Assembly (NCBI RefSeq): GCF_011075055.1
Contig: NC_058151.1
Span: 13,459,800-13,523,799, forward strand
DNA from: Mangifera indica
Lineage: Eukaryota; Streptophyta; Magnoliopsida; Sapindales; Anacardiaceae
DNA length: 64,000 nucleotides
Direction: 5' to 3'
The position numbers were made by a program, and so were the translations under genes. This document shows positions 12,129 through 24,916 of the stretch, one piece after another; the first letter of the stretch is position 1, and every line of letters begins with the position of its first letter. A model generated the notes under the pieces. It was not told where the DNA came from and made no database searches. It worked only from the letters and a program-made list of their open reading frames with translations.

Positions 12129-12134
12129 TATAAA
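12129..12134 (+). promoter_or_regulatory. TATA box of the At5g39570-like gene
   Basis: TATAAA in the context AGTATAAAGCC, 73-78 bp before the ATG. The following leader is C-rich and free of ATG codons, consistent with a transcribed 5' leader of roughly 45 nt. Confidence 0.65.
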
Positions 12135-12206
12135 GCCTAGCCTCACCGCACCTCTCCTCTATCGCCATTTATATCCACTGAACTCTACCTGAACGAATCT
12201 GAAACG

Positions 12207-13997
12207 ATGCCGTACTATCACGAGGAAGACGATGTCCACGACTTTGACGAATACGATCCCACTCCGTACGGTGGAGGTTACGACATCCATCTGACGTACG
12301 GGCGCCCGTTGCCGCCGTCCGATGAGACTTGCCACCAATTAGCGTCCGATGGAGACTTCGACTACGCTCGTCCCGAGTTCTCTTCTTACGCCGAGCCTTC
12401 GGCCTACGCTGACGAGGCTCTCAACACTGAGTACAGCTCCTATGGCCGTGTCAAGCCTCGACCAGGATCTGGACCTCGACCCGCTTTTGGGGATGAGGGA
12501 GGTTATGGGGGGCGGCCTCAGCAGCCTAGACCCGAATTTGGATCTGGGTATGGCCGGAGACCGGAGTATGAACAACCCGCATCCGAGTATGGATCTGGGT
12601 ATGGCGGGACTGATTATCCACCACCTGGAACACAATATGGAGGAAGGCCTGATTCGGAATACGGATCCGGATATGGTCGTAAACCGGAGTACGAGTCAGA
12701 GTATGGCCGGAAACCAGAATACGAATCTGGATATGGCCGTAAACCCGAGTACGAGTCAGAGTATGGCCGAAAACCGGAATACGAATCTGGCTATGGTAGG
12801 AAACCTGAGTATGAGTCAGAGTACGGAAGAAAGCCGGAATACGAATCTGGTTATGGCCGGAAGCCCGAGTACGAGTCAGAGTATGGCCGAAAACCGGAAT
12901 ACGAATCTGGGTATGGTAGGAAACCTGAGTATGAGTCAGAGTACGGAAGAAAGGCGGAAACTGAATCCGGACACGGCCGGAAACCCGGATCTGAATATGG
13001 GTATGACCGAAAACCTGATTACGAGTCCGGGTATGGTGGGCAATCGGAGTATGGATCTGGGTATGAGAGAAAACAAGAATATGGGTCCGGCCATGGCGGA
13101 AGCAATGAGCCCGAATATGGTGGAGGGTCAACTTATGGCTCAGGATTTGAGAGGAAGCCGAGCTATGAGAGATCAGAGGAAGATGAAGGGTACAGGAAGC
13201 CCAGTTATGGGTACGAGGGGCGTCGTCAAGATGATGATGATGAATATGGCGGTGGCTACCGCAAGAAGAAAGTAAATTCTGGATTCTTTATTATGCGCTT
13301 CACTTTATTCATTCATTCGGTTTTACCTAACTTCACATATGTTTATGATAATCTTTTAGGTTATAAGTTTAATTGGAGTCAATTTTTCATATAAGTTGAT
13401 AGAGATGATAGCAGTTGTTGTTCATTTTAGAATTAGAATGAGAATGAAGTGAAATGGGGGGCCTTTTGCATATGGGAAACAATATATATATTAGAAGTGT
13501 GCTTTGAGGAATAAAGTAAGCATTCAAGTGATAGATGTCTATATTTGTGATGAAAAATATAGGTGGGTTGACATTTAGAATTGCTGTAAAACCCTTTTTA
13601 GGTGACAAAATGCTAAGATATTTGAAGGTATCGTAACTTAGATATTGATACATTTGAGTTGATTTTGTGTCTTGTGTGTGGCAAGGGTTTGTGATTACTG
13701 TTTTTGGTTTTGTCTTATTTTTTATCTATCTGGATTGTTTGTCTCCCTTTACGATTAGATGCCTGAATGGCACATAAACACGGTTGGTGTCAACAGTTAT
13801 CATTATTATTGTGTTATGCATTGTGAAGGTTGGGAGAAGAGCATATTGTTTTGGTATCCATCTGAATTTGTTGAATATTGAAATTTATGCCTAAATTCTG
13901 ATCAGTCTGAAATTTGCAGGATGATGACAGTGATGATGATGAGAAGAAGCATCGCCACCACCACCACCACCACCATGGGCGCCATGATGATGAGTGA
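12207..13997 (+). CDS. Disordered Tyr/Gly/Glu-rich repeat protein, At5g39570-like
   Basis: Two exons, 12,207-13,271 and 13,920-13,997, joined in phase 0 across a GT-AG intron; about 380 residues. The N-terminus (MPYYHEEDDVHDFDEYDPTP, then GGYDIHLTYGRPLPPSDETC and EPSAYADEALNTEYSSY) matches the conserved head of Arabidopsis At5g39570, reported as a phospholipase-D-regulated protein, and its paralog At3g29075. Residues about 156-255 are five 20-residue repeats of the GYGRKPEYES-EYGRKPEYES type. More irregular YGSGY/ERKPSY repeats follow, and the second exon supplies an acidic DDDSDDDE stretch and a His tract. No folded domain or membrane segment is evident. Molecular function is unknown; charged Tyr-rich repeats suggest an intrinsically disordered protein. 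Reading through the intron gives a false 395-residue frame ending in hydrophobic sequence. Confidence 0.9.
12672..12971 (+). repeat. Coding minisatellite, 5 x 60 bp
   Basis: Five 60-bp units start at 12,672, 12,732, 12,792, 12,852 and 12,912. Each encodes 20 residues. Units 3 and 5 share specific variants (GGTAGGAAACCTGAGTATGA and TACGGAAGAAAG), and units 2 and 4 resemble each other, so the array also has a 120-bp higher-order period. Because the unit is a multiple of three, long open frames appear on other frames and on the opposite strand. Confidence 0.92.
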
Positions 13998-16097
13998 TCA
14001 AAATGTTGGTTGCCTTGTGAATGGGATTCATGCCATCGTTTGCTACTAAATAAAAGGGTCGAGGCATGTCTGCCCTGTGTGGTTCTTCTAGACCCTGCAG
14101 ACGAATTTCCATATAAACTATGTGCTTGTGTGTGTGCTGTGCGCAGCCTGTGTTCATATGTACTGCCAGTGTTTGTGCTTCTTAATAAAATCCGAAAACT
14201 TTTGTGTTGGTTTGTCTTAATATGCTCTGTTTATAGAATTACGTGTGTTGTGAACTGGATTGTCTTTGTCTGGAAAGTTGAAGGTTTTGCATGCAGAAGA
14301 TTTTGATCATGGCCTTATTGCAATCTGCAGGATTCCAAAAATCTTAATCATGGTATTTATGGGTAGATTCTGAATACAAACAGCTGAGATGAGTGGATAT
14401 CTGGAACAATTAGTATAGGGTTTCCCTTACTGAGGAGTCTGATAGTGAGCCATTGAAGTTACACCATTACAAATAGATGTGGATTCTGGATTCAAACTGA
14501 GTTGAATTTGAATAAGAGTTAAGAATTTGTTCAAAGCTTAGCTCGAATTTACAATGGTTAGTTTGAGATTGAGTTTGACTCACTCGATTGGTGATAAGTT
14601 TACCGGAGAAGCTGTTCGAAATGAAGAAGAGTTTGTTGAAGATAAAGGAGAAGAATTGTTGGAGGAGGAAATTTGACAGAGAAGATTTAAAGTCATTGAA
14701 AAAGATGAATTTATCAATAACTTTTCAATGAATCGAGTCAAGCTGACTTGACTCGACCTCAAGTTGAGGTTATCTTTACTTGAATTTAATTTGTTTAAAC
14801 CCCAAATTGATTCAAGTTTAAATAATTTGAATTGAATCTATTTGTAATTACGAAAGAGAGATCTCTCTCTTTGTTATTCCATTAACTTAGGACATTTTTG
14901 TTAAACTCAACCCTTGCTAAGCTTAGTGAATTACTAATCTTATTACTCTTAGTCCAGATGGAGATTGGAGGATCAATTCCTACAAACCAGAAACCATAGC
15001 AGCCTAAAGATATATGGTTTCTGTACCACTTGCATTGAAAATTAACATGTAGAAAGGATCAAGTGTTGAAGTAAATAGATTGTTGCTGTTCGAAGTTAAC
15101 AATAACTACACTGAATTGCAATGGAAATTAGTGAAAAGGGTGAAGAGACACTCCCGTGAGGTTAAGAGACAATCAAATTTTAATATGATCCGAATGGAAA
15201 AACCAAGAGAATAGGTTCACAACTTAAATGCTAGTGAGATGTTAGATGTCTTTCTCCATTGTTTTTTCACTGTTTTAAATTTATATTATTTGGATGCTAA
15301 AATAACATTTATAATTGTTTAAATAAAGTGCAAAAGTGGTGTTGTAATCGGGATGTGATAAGAAAATGATTGTAATTACTACAACTATTGCAATTATTAT
15401 TTAATGCAAACAAGATAGCGAAAGTAGAGATAAAAAATAACTTATATTTTTCTATTACAACTTCGGCATGACATCATGCATTATCGACTCTTATCTTACT
15501 CTCTAGTCTGACATAACGCCTAACGCTGGTTTACTAGTGATTGATTATCTCAATAAATATCGTATCCATAAGTTTGGTTGAACAGAAGTTTTCACTGTAT
15601 ATCAATATTGAAATCTTAAATGGTAAGTAATATTTCTTGATATCAAACCAATCAATGCAATTGTTTGCTGATTCGGTAACATAACAAAGTCAGATAACAT
15701 AGCTGATATAAATATGAATTAAAGTGGACAATACTTTAGCCAGGCCTAGAGATGATGATAATTCTTAAATAATAAAACTGTGTACACCCAATTTTGAATA
15801 TCAAATTGTGTACTGTGTGGGTGACTATGTAAATGGCCTTACCAACTTCTATGTTTTCTGCATTAACTTTTATGTTACCAATTTTTTTCAGGAAACAATT
15901 GGCACAAGTAAATAGAATCAATCAGTTGAATATGCAGTAAGAGAGGCAATTTTCTGTATCAACTTCTCAGCAATATAAACTAAAGCTGAATTGAAGAACT
16001 TGTCTATTGTAACATTGAGAGAAGAATGAAATGAATAAGACTGTTCAACAACAAAGCAAGAAAAACCATCAACATTGCAAAAACTTCCATGGAAAAT
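13998..16097. other. 3' region and spacer with TCGA/TCAA-rich dispersed repeat
   Basis: The first 300 bp are likely the 3' untranslated region of the upstream gene. From about 14,480 to 14,830 the sequence is built of words such as GACTTGACTCGACCTCAAGTTGA and GAATTTGAATAAGAGTT. It resembles other blocks in this window (18.9-19.7, 51.4-51.7, 53.1-53.5, 54.4-54.6, 56.1-56.8 and 58.7-59.1 kb), so it is probably a degraded dispersed repeat. I see no gene up to the p24 stop codon. Confidence 0.5.
14184..14189 (+). terminator. Candidate polyadenylation signal
   Basis: AATAAA 187 bp after the stop codon of the At5g39570-like gene, in a T/G-rich stretch. Plant poly(A) signals are loose, so this is only a candidate. 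Confidence 0.4.
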
Positions 16098-18613
16098 CTA
16101 CAGGAGCTTCTTCCTCTCAAAGAATGTCTTCAAATGCCATAACTGCAATCCAGCAACCGATAGGCAAACAACCAGCGAAAGAATACCAAGACTAGCCATT
16201 CTGGAATTTGTTTCTCTATTGAGCTGTTGCATTTCGTCCTCCCTTAAACACCATGACGAAAAATTAATCAAATACAATCAAGAAAGGGAGCTTAAAATAA
16301 TTCCATTTAGCGCACACATGCTAACAAATTATAATTGAGAAAAGTTAAGTCATATAGATCGATAACAGTCATCATCACCAAAGTACTTAACATTATGAAG
16401 TCATTAGTAATTACAATGGAAGACATGATTATGGCTATAAAGTCACTCCATAATATTTTCTGCATAAAGTGTGAAAGGAGAACGACGCAAAGCCAAAATG
16501 ATCGTCAAGAAGGAGTTTTCTTTTTCATAGAAATACGTTTTTAGGTCAAAAGGTTTTCTAAATAATCACTTTCACCTTCACATGAGAAACTGGAATGTTA
16601 ATTTGGACCATAATAAACATCTTCTGATCATTATGATTTCTATGTAAAGAAGTTATACCTCTCACGAAGATAGAACATCTCGTCATGAATGGATGAGACA
16701 GCGTCAGACAACTTCTTCAACTCCAGTTCCATCAACTAGCACAACAGTTGAAATGTTACATTAGTAAAGATGATACACTTCGGCTTTCCTGAGATGATTC
16801 CCTTCATAAAATCATAGCATTAGCAACATAAAAACTAAACTGCCCACTATATACAGCAGCTCGCAATATTACAGTTGAAATCCTTCACTCCCACTCTGAC
16901 TAAATATCATTGGTGAATATTATTTTACAAGAGGTTTCTCTGCCTTCCACACCGAATTCTTCAAAGATAGGTGTTGAAATATGAGAAAATAAAATAATCG
17001 TTCCATAAAGAAAATCAATGACTAATATGGAGACAACCAGAGAAGTATCCCAACCGTATATGCATGTATAAACAAGCTCAGCTAATCCACACATAAGCAA
17101 TGATAAAATTGTACAGGCTCAACACAAAAAACGAATTTGTTTCATCAACATGGCTTTGAACTTGTCAAATAACTTTGATTTTTGAACAAAATTATGCAGC
17201 TTGTTTTATTCGACAGAATATATAATGTCCATAGTGTTATCAGCAACTATTTTGACGTGCTTTAAATTTTTGGCATACATGATCACCTTGTGGAGAAACC
17301 AGACATCAAGACAAAGCAGATAAATATAAGAAAGGCATAAAATGCTTATAAAAATCAACTTACTTCAACCTGGCCTTTCTTAGCAACCTTAGACCAATCC
17401 TTAGAAGCAACACCAGTTCTCCAATCAAATTCAACAGTCACTGTTACAGGAGGGTTGTGGACAGGTACAAAAAAGCAAGCATTATAGTCACCAGCTTCAC
17501 TTGCAGTAAATGCATAATTACCTGATTCCACTTCATCCGCCTGGTGATGAAAGCTCCCATAAGGCGATGTAACCTATATCAGCATCCATTCCCAATTTCA
17601 TCAAATAATTCAACCAGAAAAGAAAGGTTTCAAACTTCTGTACGTGGACACCCTTCCAAGGATGTAAAGGTCGCAGATCATTCATACCAAAAAAATTAAA
17701 TTTTAAAACACACACTATGCGTTTGAGATCTATGTTTATGACCAAATATTTCCTGCTTCATAGATTAAACCTAGCAACTACAAAGATACAAAGGTAATTG
17801 CACTGACCTCCCCGGGCCTAATTACTAGTAAACTCCCTCGTTTAGAAAGAACAAACTCAAAAACCTTTCGGCAGTTTGAAAAATGTTGTAAGGCTCCTCT
17901 AACATTTATTAATTACCTCCTATGAAGTTTCATAAACCTGTAGGACAAGTCGCAGCCTATTCTCCAAACCATGAGCTCCACTGTAATAAACCAAGCTTCA
18001 AAGGAGATAGCAAAATCTAGCCAACCAACCTAAATATCCCAGATTAAAAATCTAAAAAACCAAAAAAGACCAATTTACGGAAACACAAAAGGGTTTCAAG
18101 ATTCAAAATTTCCGCACTCATTTCATCAAGCGACTCCATCTCAAACTTCAAATGTTTTCACACATCGATTTCTAAAAATTTCTACGACCCACTGAGCGAA
18201 AACACAACTTTTCACATGACAAAGTATCGAAAACACCAAAATTCAAATCCTCTTGCACACTCATTTTCAAACAAATTCCACGCCCCAAAAAGAAACAAAA
18301 ACACAACTTTGAACACATCAAAGCAAAAAATAAAAAAACAAATAAGCATAAGAATTGGAGATTTAACATGCATTTTACACCCAAAAGAACGACAATTGCA
18401 CACCTTAACAGTGAGCTTGTGGTTATCAGGCAAAGGGTTGCCTTCATTAGGATTCACCACGCTGTATTTTCCCACAGTCATGGCATTGCTCTTTATATCC
18501 TCTGAAATGCACTTTGTTTTCCCCGAAGTCAGATCAAACCTCATGCATTCTCCAATTCTTGACAAGAGCCCAATACAAAAAATTACTTTTATGCCAAATT
18601 TTAATACATACAT
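16098..18613 (-). CDS. p24-delta family ER/Golgi cargo receptor
   Basis: Minus-strand gene with exons 18,613-18,404, 17,573-17,364, 16,735-16,659 and 16,242-16,098, giving about 213 residues, the usual length. p24 proteins cycle between ER and Golgi in COPI/COPII vesicles and help sort cargo such as GPI-anchored proteins. A short hydrophobic signal peptide (about residues 1-23, ending IGEC) precedes the GOLD domain, which starts MRFDLTSGKTKCISEDIKSN and includes TVGKYSVVNP, VESGNYAFTASEAGDYNACF and VEFDWRTGVASKDWSKVAKK. A coiled-coil segment (LMELELKKLSDAVSSIHDEM) and one transmembrane helix (MASLGILSLVVCLSVAGLQL) follow. The tail FFERKKLL carries a dilysine KKxx signal for COPI retrieval and an FF pair for COPII. 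The start is the first in-frame Met; the signal peptide is rather weakly hydrophobic, so the start is less sure than the rest. Confidence 0.92.
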
Positions 18614-21600
18614 TTGTGAGTTTGGATAAAACTGATAATTTGCCGAGTGGGGTTGTGTTTTTTCTTTCCCTTTTTTTTGGGGGGTGGATCAAACAGTTCG
18701 GAGATGTTTGAAAGTTGTAAACTTTTGAAATTGTTTCGAGCGGAGATCTGTGTTTCTGGTTTATGCTTTGTTCATTGTTGTCTGAAAATTTAGAGGCGAA
18801 ATGGGCCGGGTTGATAGGAATGGACCCGGTTCGAATGTGTGAAAATGTAAATGTCCAGCCCGATTTTAGTACAAGATATAGAGATTGAAATAGCTGTAGG
18901 TAGAGGTACATTTGAGCTGGACTTGGCTTGGTGCTCGGATTGAAAGAGTTAAGCTCAAGGTGAAGAAGGATAAGCTCGTTGAGCATGAGATTGACAGTGG
19001 CACTATAGCTCACCTCATTGACAACTTCCTTTCTTTTTCTCTAACAATTTTTTTTTCCCCAATAACTCTTTGTCTTCTTCACCACTAGTTGTATTTTTCT
19101 TTAGCATTATTGTTTACTAGCTTGAGTGAGCTGATCTCAAGTGAGAGCTCACTGTTTTGAATTCTAATTGAACTTAAATTGGCCCTTGTTCACACTCAAT
19201 TCGAGGTCCCTAGTTATAGGCTGCTTTGTCATTGAAAAAAAATCTAATCATCATATATTATCTTACTTAGAGTAGGACTTGAATTGAGCTGACTCAGTTT
19301 GGTTTGATTCAACTCAAATTCGTTATCGTCAAGTTTGAGATAGGAGGGTGACTATTTTTTAAATTGAACCGAACTCAAGTTAGAAGGAGTTCGATTCAAT
19401 TTGGCTTATAAACTAGATGAATTGTTTAATTCAATTCAATTTGACTCACGTCTCGATTTGAGTCATAGTAAATAATTGTCATAATAACGTCATTTCACCT
19501 ATCGGTTATAACGATATTATTTTATTAATAAGTCACGAACTTAAACCACAAATCCAATACATAAATTTTAGCCAAGAATTTAGGTTATAAACTTAAGTTT
19601 CAAACTTTAAACTTAAAAATCAAACTAAACTTGAGCTATCCATAATTTTAGTTTGATAAACTCGAATTAAACTTGAACTATCCTATTTTTCATTCAAGAC
19701 AAGTAATGTTTTGATTCAACTCAATTCGTATTCATCTCTAATATTCTTGCCCATTAAATTTTGGAGCACCTCATATCTATCATTTACCTACCTTAAACAG
19801 TGAGGTTCAAAACGCTTCCTCCACACAATCATGAATTTTTTTTTTAATTTTAACATATACATTATTATAATCTTGAAAAATTGTCCATGCACCCAAATTT
19901 TATCTTAAAAAGACACAACCATAAGGCATGATCCGCAATTTTACAAGTTATGGTAGACCCACATGTTATACGAGTTATGTTAGGAGTCTTAAGGTTTAAC
20001 CCGGAAAATATATATAAAATATTGCAAGTTAGCTTGTTAAATAAAGGCCAAAGAGGCTTTGAACTGTCCCTCGAGTTTTTCTATACTATAGATCAACACA
20101 ACTCATAAAGCCTACCCTTTGGTAGGTTATGATATGTATGACCTATGAGTATGATAGGATGTGTTAAAAAAATGATCTAATACAATCGTGTTTAATTTAA
20201 TCAATTGGTAAATAGTAATATTAAAGAAAACGATGATGAGTTGTGAGAGAATACGAAGAATTGTTGGAAATGAAAAAGGGGTGAAGTGAGCTCAGTGCAA
20301 CAAAATCGACAAACCCTCACACTAAATACAATTTAAAACTTTAACCCAATTTTTTACTTACATTAAATATAGATTCATGCTTGAGCTCGCTCCGCTTAAA
20401 CCCACACATGCTTATAATTAAAACTATGGTCAATAATTTTTAACAATTAATGGTAAACTTGTAACAATTATTAATTACTAGGACAAATTTGTAATAAAAT
20501 TATAACGTTATAAATTACTTGTTTAACTATCAAAATTGCCATTCTTACAAATCGAAGAAATGTATGTTCATAATTATAAAACAAAACTTGGTTTTGGAGC
20601 ATATTATATGTATTGTATACTTTTTCGTATATTCAAAATTTAATTTTTTTTATCAAGTATGTTATCATAAACCTTAAATCTGCAACCTATGACGTCTTAT
20701 AGTAGGATATACATTTTCAAAAAATCATAATTTAATATAATAAAAATTATAAATCCTATATCATCATCATCTTGAAAATACAAAAAAAATCTCAAAAGTT
20801 ATAAAATTTTTTAAATACACTTCTGTTATATTCATTATTTTTCTAAAAATTTGTATCTGTTTATATCAGTAAAATTATCGATAAATATTGTATTATATAA
20901 TATATTTACTATATCGTATTAATTTTTAAAACAATTTGAGATACGTATTAATTTTTTATATACATCATATGGTATTATATTGAACATCTCCAATAATGTC
21001 TCATACTAAATATTAATGTTTTGGAGTCTTTGTGATGGGTCAAAATTGGTTACTCCAATCAAGTGCAACCCACAATACAAACCAGTGAACCACAAATGAT
21101 TAACCTCAGATTCAACCAGTCAATGCTTAAAATAGAAAATAAATAGGTGTTTTATAGGAATACAAAACTTATAAATGTGTCAAATGAGTCCCTTTTGTCA
21201 CAATATTAATCGATTTAGATGTGAAAACCATGTTAAAAACTGTTATTGCAGACTGAATTTCTCTGCCAACAAACGTCTTTTGTTATAAGAAAAACGAAAA
21301 TCTGTTGTAAATCTTTGTCATGTCATGAGACAGACAAAGATTTCAATGTGAAGTTGTGTTTCACTTTGAACTTTGTTGGCATGGCAGCCGTGATTGAAGG
21401 CCATACACGAATAGCTAACCATATTTTAGTCACTTTGATTCATAAAAAATAGAAAGGGTTGGCTCCTAAATATTTGGTTTGTTTGAGACTTCTTCTTGCC
21501 TTTTAAAATCATCAATATTTCATGGTCTGCAAGAAGAAACTTCATAAAAATCCGCAATAAGAGAAGTCCCGGAATTGGGAGAAGTGTTGGATCAAAGGAT

Positions 21601-21647
21601 TGTGCAAATGTTGAGGTGAAAAGGGTTTGTTTTTGGATTGAGAAAAG
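18614..21647. other. Divergent spacer between p24 and PHO1 genes
   Basis: Three kilobases without a supported gene. It contains the promoters of both flanking genes. The part from about 18,890 to 19,740 belongs to the dispersed GAGCTCAAG/TCAATTCAA-rich repeat class seen elsewhere in the window. The part from 20,400 to 21,000 is extremely AT-rich. No TATA box stands out before the PHO1 ATG. Confidence 0.5.
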
Positions 21648-24600
21648 ATGAAGTTTGGAAAAGAATTTGAGGTAAATTTGGTCCAGGAATGGCAGGCTGC
21701 ATATATGGACTACAATGGTTTGAAAAAGGTCCTGAAAACAGTACTTCATCACAGGCATGAAAAACAGGAAAAAAAGCCCCCATTGAAATCAGCAAGAGGG
21801 TCATTGAAGAGAAGGGTGTCATTGTATCGGGCGTTTAGCGGGCTAACAAGCCAAGGCTGGGGCGATTCCGCAAGGAGGGATGAACCTGGTGGTGGTGGCA
21901 AGGTGGAAGATAGAGTGATTCTTGTGAACACAGTGGACGACGGGGAATCAGAACATGGGAAGTATCAGACTACATTTCTGATGCCATGCGATGGAGGAGG
22001 AGGAGAGTATGAGCTTGAGTTTTTCAGGAAGCTTGATGAGGAGTTCAATAAAGTAGTTAAATTCTACAAGAAGAAAGTGGAAGAAGTGATGGCTGAGGCC
22101 GATGAGTTGAGTAAACAAATGAAAGCTTTGATTGCTCTGAGGATCAAGATTGATAATCCAGTTTTAGGAGGGAATAATCTCTCTTCAATTCATCCAGCTG
22201 ATTCTCCAAAACATGGTAAGAAAAAAATTCCCACATTGATAAGTATGCTAATTTGAGTTGTAACATTTGAATTGGTATATGATTTACAATTCTACATTGT
22301 TCACTATCTGAAAATTTGAACTCTGTTTGCTCGGTAAAGAGTTCAATCATTTGGAGACCATACAAGAAGTTAGTGAAGATGGTGAAAACACTGGAGGTCA
22401 GTGGCCAGCAAAGGGTGATCTGAAGGGTTTTAAAGCAGCCTCATTAAGTGTGTTGGATCAAGTAAAGATCAATGTTGAACCCGAATCACCAGTTTCGACG
22501 CTAAAAAATGTCCTCAAGACTACAAAAGACAAGAGATTCACTAAAAGTGAACTAAAGAGAGCAGAAGGACTATTGACACAGGCTTTTACTGAGTTCTACA
22601 ACAAGCTTAGACTTATGAAAAGTTTCTGGTATTATTTTGTAGGATTCATGGTGGTGTGAATTTTTCGGTTTTTGTTTCTGTCATAACTGACCTTTTCCTT
22701 GTTTGATATGTATGTATCAGCTTTTTAAATCAAGTGGCATTTGCCAAGATCATGAAGAAGTATGACAAGGTATCTTTTTCTTTCCACATTAACAATTTAG
22801 GCTTGGGATTTTAGCTACTTTGGTTAAGTTGGACTGTCTTATACAAGTTCAGATTTCTGAAAGAAATGCATCAAAGGCTTACTTAGAGATGATTGATAAT
22901 TCGTATCTTGGCAGCTGTGATGAGGTTAGTTTTAGCCAAAACAGACTCTCTGGATTGTCATTTCAATGGCGCTACTAACACTGCATCTCCACGCCATCCT
23001 GTGCTTTGCAGGTTTCTAAGCTCATGGAAAAAGTCGAAGCTACATTTGTAAAGCATTTTGCAAATGGGAACCACAGAAGAGGAATGGGCATTTTAAGACC
23101 AAAATTTAAAAGAGAAAGGCATACCATCACATTTTTCTTAGGTAAAACTTGACCTGATAAGAACTTGATGCCACTTTGGTTGCTTTTTAATTCCACATGA
23201 AGTCTCACAGCTTCTGTAAGCCTGCAGGTGTACTCTTTGGCTTCTCCCTTGCACTTTCAGTTGGCATTCTTGTGTCTATCCACGCCAGACATCTTCTAAA
23301 TAGTCCCGGGCGCAATAAATACATGGAAAACATATTTCCACTTTATAGGCAAGTATATGTTTACTTTTGGTGGATAAGTTTCAGCGTTTCAGCTTCAGTA
23401 AAATAACTTTTCTAAACTTTTTCGCAGCTTCTTTGGATATATCATCTTGCATATGTGCATGTATGCTGTAGACATATACTATTGGAATCGTTATCGTGTA
23501 AACTATGTATTCATATTTGGCTTCAAGCAAGGAACAGAATTGGGTTTCAGGGAAGTCCTCCTCCTTGGTTCAGGTCTTGCAGTACTTACATTTGCCGGGG
23601 TTGTATCAAATTTGGATATGGATATGGATCCAAGAACAAGAAGCTTCAGTGCTATCACTGAACTAGTCCCTTTAGGCCTACTTATTGTAAGTTCCAGCAA
23701 TAATCTCTTTAAAATATCTGTTTCTTTGCATACAATGTTCAATAATGATTCACCGATATTCTGCTGACTTTCATTGCAGATTGTGGGACTCATTACATTT
23801 TGCCCTTTCAATATCATGTACCGTTCAAGCCGATTCTTCCTTATTCAATGTATGTTTCGATGTATATGCGCACCCCTTTACAAAGTTACCCTCCCAGATT
23901 TCTTCTTGGCAGATCAGCTCACTAGCCAGGTGCAGGCTATTAGATGTTTGCAATTCTACATATGTCACTATGGATGGGGGGACTACAAAAGGAGATCAAA
24001 TTCCTGCAAAGAAAGTGAGATTTACCAAACATTTTACTTAGTCGTCGCAACCATTCCATATTGGATTCGATTTCTTCAGGTATTTGATGGTTCATCTGAC
24101 ATCTGATTTTGTAACTTGCAACACAAGAAAATGATTCTGACAACAGTAATGATGTTTCAGTGTGTTAGGCGTTTGGTTGAAGAGAAAGATTCAAATCATG
24201 CAATTAATGGACTAAAATACTTGTCAACTATCATTGCTGTTGCTACAAGAACAGTTTTTGATCAGATGAAGACTGGGAATTTGAAGATTGCAGCAACTCT
24301 TACTTCAGTTTTTGCTACATGTATTTCCACATACTGGGATCTTATTAAGGATTGGGGACTTCTGCAAAGAGATTCAAAAAACCGTTGGTTGAGAGACAAG
24401 CTTCTTGTGCCCAACAAAAATGTTTACTTCATTGCCATGGTAACAAACTGAGCAACTTCCTTCTATCAATTATGTTAATTAACTGTTTACTGACACTATC
24501 TGACGAGGCCTGCATTTTTGCAAGAGCTGAACTGTTATAATAACTTTACCTTAAAAATTGACATTCAGTTTGGGTGAATTGCAGGTGGTGAATGTTATAC

Positions 24601-24916
24601 TGAGACTTGCCTGGGTGCAGTCAGTTTTTGGGTTTAATCCAGCTCCATTTATACACAAAAAAATCTTGTCAGCAATAGTTGCAAGCCTGGAGATTTTCCG
24701 GCGTGGCATGTGGAACTTTTTCAGGTATATGCTATACTTGTTTTTACTATCCCATTCTTCCCGAATTCATGCCTACCAGATTCTGATGGGAAAAAAAAAA
24801 ATGATTTTTTATTGATCAGGGTGGAGAATGAGCACTTAAACAATGTTGGGAAGTATCGCGCGTTCAAGTCAGTACCTTTGCCTTTTAACTATGAGGAAGA
24901 ATACAAGGATGCATAA
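21648..24916 (+). CDS. PHO1;H9: PHO1-family phosphate exporter (SPX-EXS)
   Basis: Eleven exons: 21,648-22,215, 22,340-22,628, 22,721-22,769, 22,853-22,924, 23,012-23,141, 23,228-23,348, 23,428-23,686, 23,780-24,079, 24,161-24,439, 24,585-24,724 and 24,820-24,916. They join in phase to about 767 residues. The N-terminal SPX domain ([50 protein letters not shown]) has the Lys-rich surface that binds inositol pyrophosphates. Several membrane helices follow ([77 protein letters not shown]). The C-terminal EXS domain includes [51 protein letters not shown] and [15 protein letters not shown]. The family loads phosphate into the xylem. Intron 6 is a GC-AG intron. Assignment to PHO1;H9 (At3g29060) rests mainly on neighbouring genes and is tentative. 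SPX4 lies tail to tail downstream. Confidence 0.93.

Larger units (their letters stand above)
11450..12206. other. AT-rich spacer and promoter of the At5g39570-like gene
   Basis: The left part (about 11,600-11,850) is very AT-rich with no coding potential. The right part becomes more mixed and carries promoter-like elements: an ACGTGT (ABRE/G-box-like) word at 11,981-11,986, a GGCCCA site-II-like word near 12,053, and a TATA box at 12,129-12,134. I see no gene before the ATG at 12,207. Confidence 0.6.

Noticed and set aside
12526..13131. A 201-codon open frame on the minus strand over the same repeats
   Set aside because: Same repeat artefact; composition is dominated by Thr/His/Arg/Ile from the antisense of the repeat.
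12349..13275. A 308-codon open frame in another + frame over the At5g39570-like gene
   Set aside because: The 60-bp coding minisatellite is a multiple of three and keeps other frames open. The real frame has the conserved N-terminus and splice structure; this one matches nothing known.
18216..18629. A 137-codon + strand frame over p24 exon 1
   Set aside because: Antisense to a well-supported p24 exon, with no recognised features.
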